This document shows positions 6,353 through 6,399 of a stretch of DNA of 6,399 nucleotides, in pieces. The first letter of the stretch is position 1. Each line of letters starts with the position of its first letter. Both the position numbers and the translations under genes were made by a program. This DNA comes from an uncultured Ruminococcus sp. (GTDB lineage: Bacteria; Bacillota; Clostridia; Oscillospirales; Ruminococcaceae): contig CAMBJF010000142.1 in assembly GCA_945867875.1 (NCBI GenBank), positions 1-6,399 of the forward strand, written 5' to 3'. Below the pieces are notes generated by a model. It did not search any database, was not told where the DNA came from, and saw nothing but the letters and a program-made list of their open reading frames with translations.

Positions 6353-6399
6353 CTGTCTCTTATACACATCTGACGCTGCCGACGATATGCAGTGTGTAG
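6353..6399 (-). other. Untrimmed Illumina Nextera adapter (right end)
   Basis: This is the reverse complement of the left-end adapter. The Tn5 mosaic end is at 6353-6371, the read-1 sequence at 6372-6385, the index TATGCAGT (complement of ACTGCATA) at 6386-6393 and P5 tail bases at 6394-6399. It is synthetic and should be removed, together with any coding call that extends into it. Confidence 0.98.

Noticed and set aside
6179..6373. Plus-strand frame of 64 residues ending SLIHI
   Set aside because: It is antisense to the ABC signature region and its last residues are translated adapter.
1..6399. A transposon or other mobile element bounded by 45-base terminal inverted repeats
   Set aside because: The repeats are Nextera adapter with index and Tn5 mosaic end, and no transposase gene is present.

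Overview
The window looks like one complete short contig from a Nextera-prepared library. Both ends are untrimmed Illumina Nextera adapter: positions 1-45 and 6353-6399 contain the Tn5 mosaic end, the read-1 sequence and the same 8-base i5 index in inverted orientation. Native DNA is therefore about 46-6352. The gene content (lepA followed directly by hemW, a Gram-positive style lipoprotein with an SGNH esterase fold, moderate GC, TTG and ATG starts) fits an anaerobic gut or rumen Clostridia member, perhaps Ruminococcus-like. The genus is inference from style, not from a database match.

Layout. (1) 126-1181 (+) encodes an unrecognised membrane protein with about four membrane segments. It stops at a TGA, but the same frame stays open and protein-like for 70 more codons to a second TGA at 1394, and a strong intrinsic terminator follows at once (1408-1443). 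The gene therefore looks interrupted by an in-frame stop. (2) A near-consensus promoter (1457-1485) drives a compact forward operon: lepA (1520-3328, TTG start), hemW (3321-4409, overlapping lepA by 8 bases), a 61-residue charged protein of unknown function (4414-4599) and an SGNH-hydrolase lipoprotein (4604-5863). Gaps are 4 bases, or genes overlap, so translation is probably coupled. (3) A hairpin with A and T tracts (5862-5904) can terminate transcription from both sides. (4) On the minus strand, 5914-6352 is the C-terminal part of an ABC exporter ATPase domain, cut off by the contig end; the apparent start of its reading frame (MCIRDR) is translated adapter.

How the genes work together: LepA (EF4) is a ribosome-associated GTPase and HemW is a radical-SAM heme chaperone. 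Their adjacency is a long-known arrangement in Firmicutes, where the heat-shock genes hrcA-grpE-dnaK often come next. Here a small unknown gene and a surface esterase take that place. The esterase probably removes acyl groups from polysaccharide outside the cell and has no evident functional link to the first two genes.

I found no convincing new defence, mobile or RNA system. The points most worth a second look are the in-frame stop in the membrane-protein gene, the adapter ends and their false peptide, and the small unknown gene in the lepA operon.
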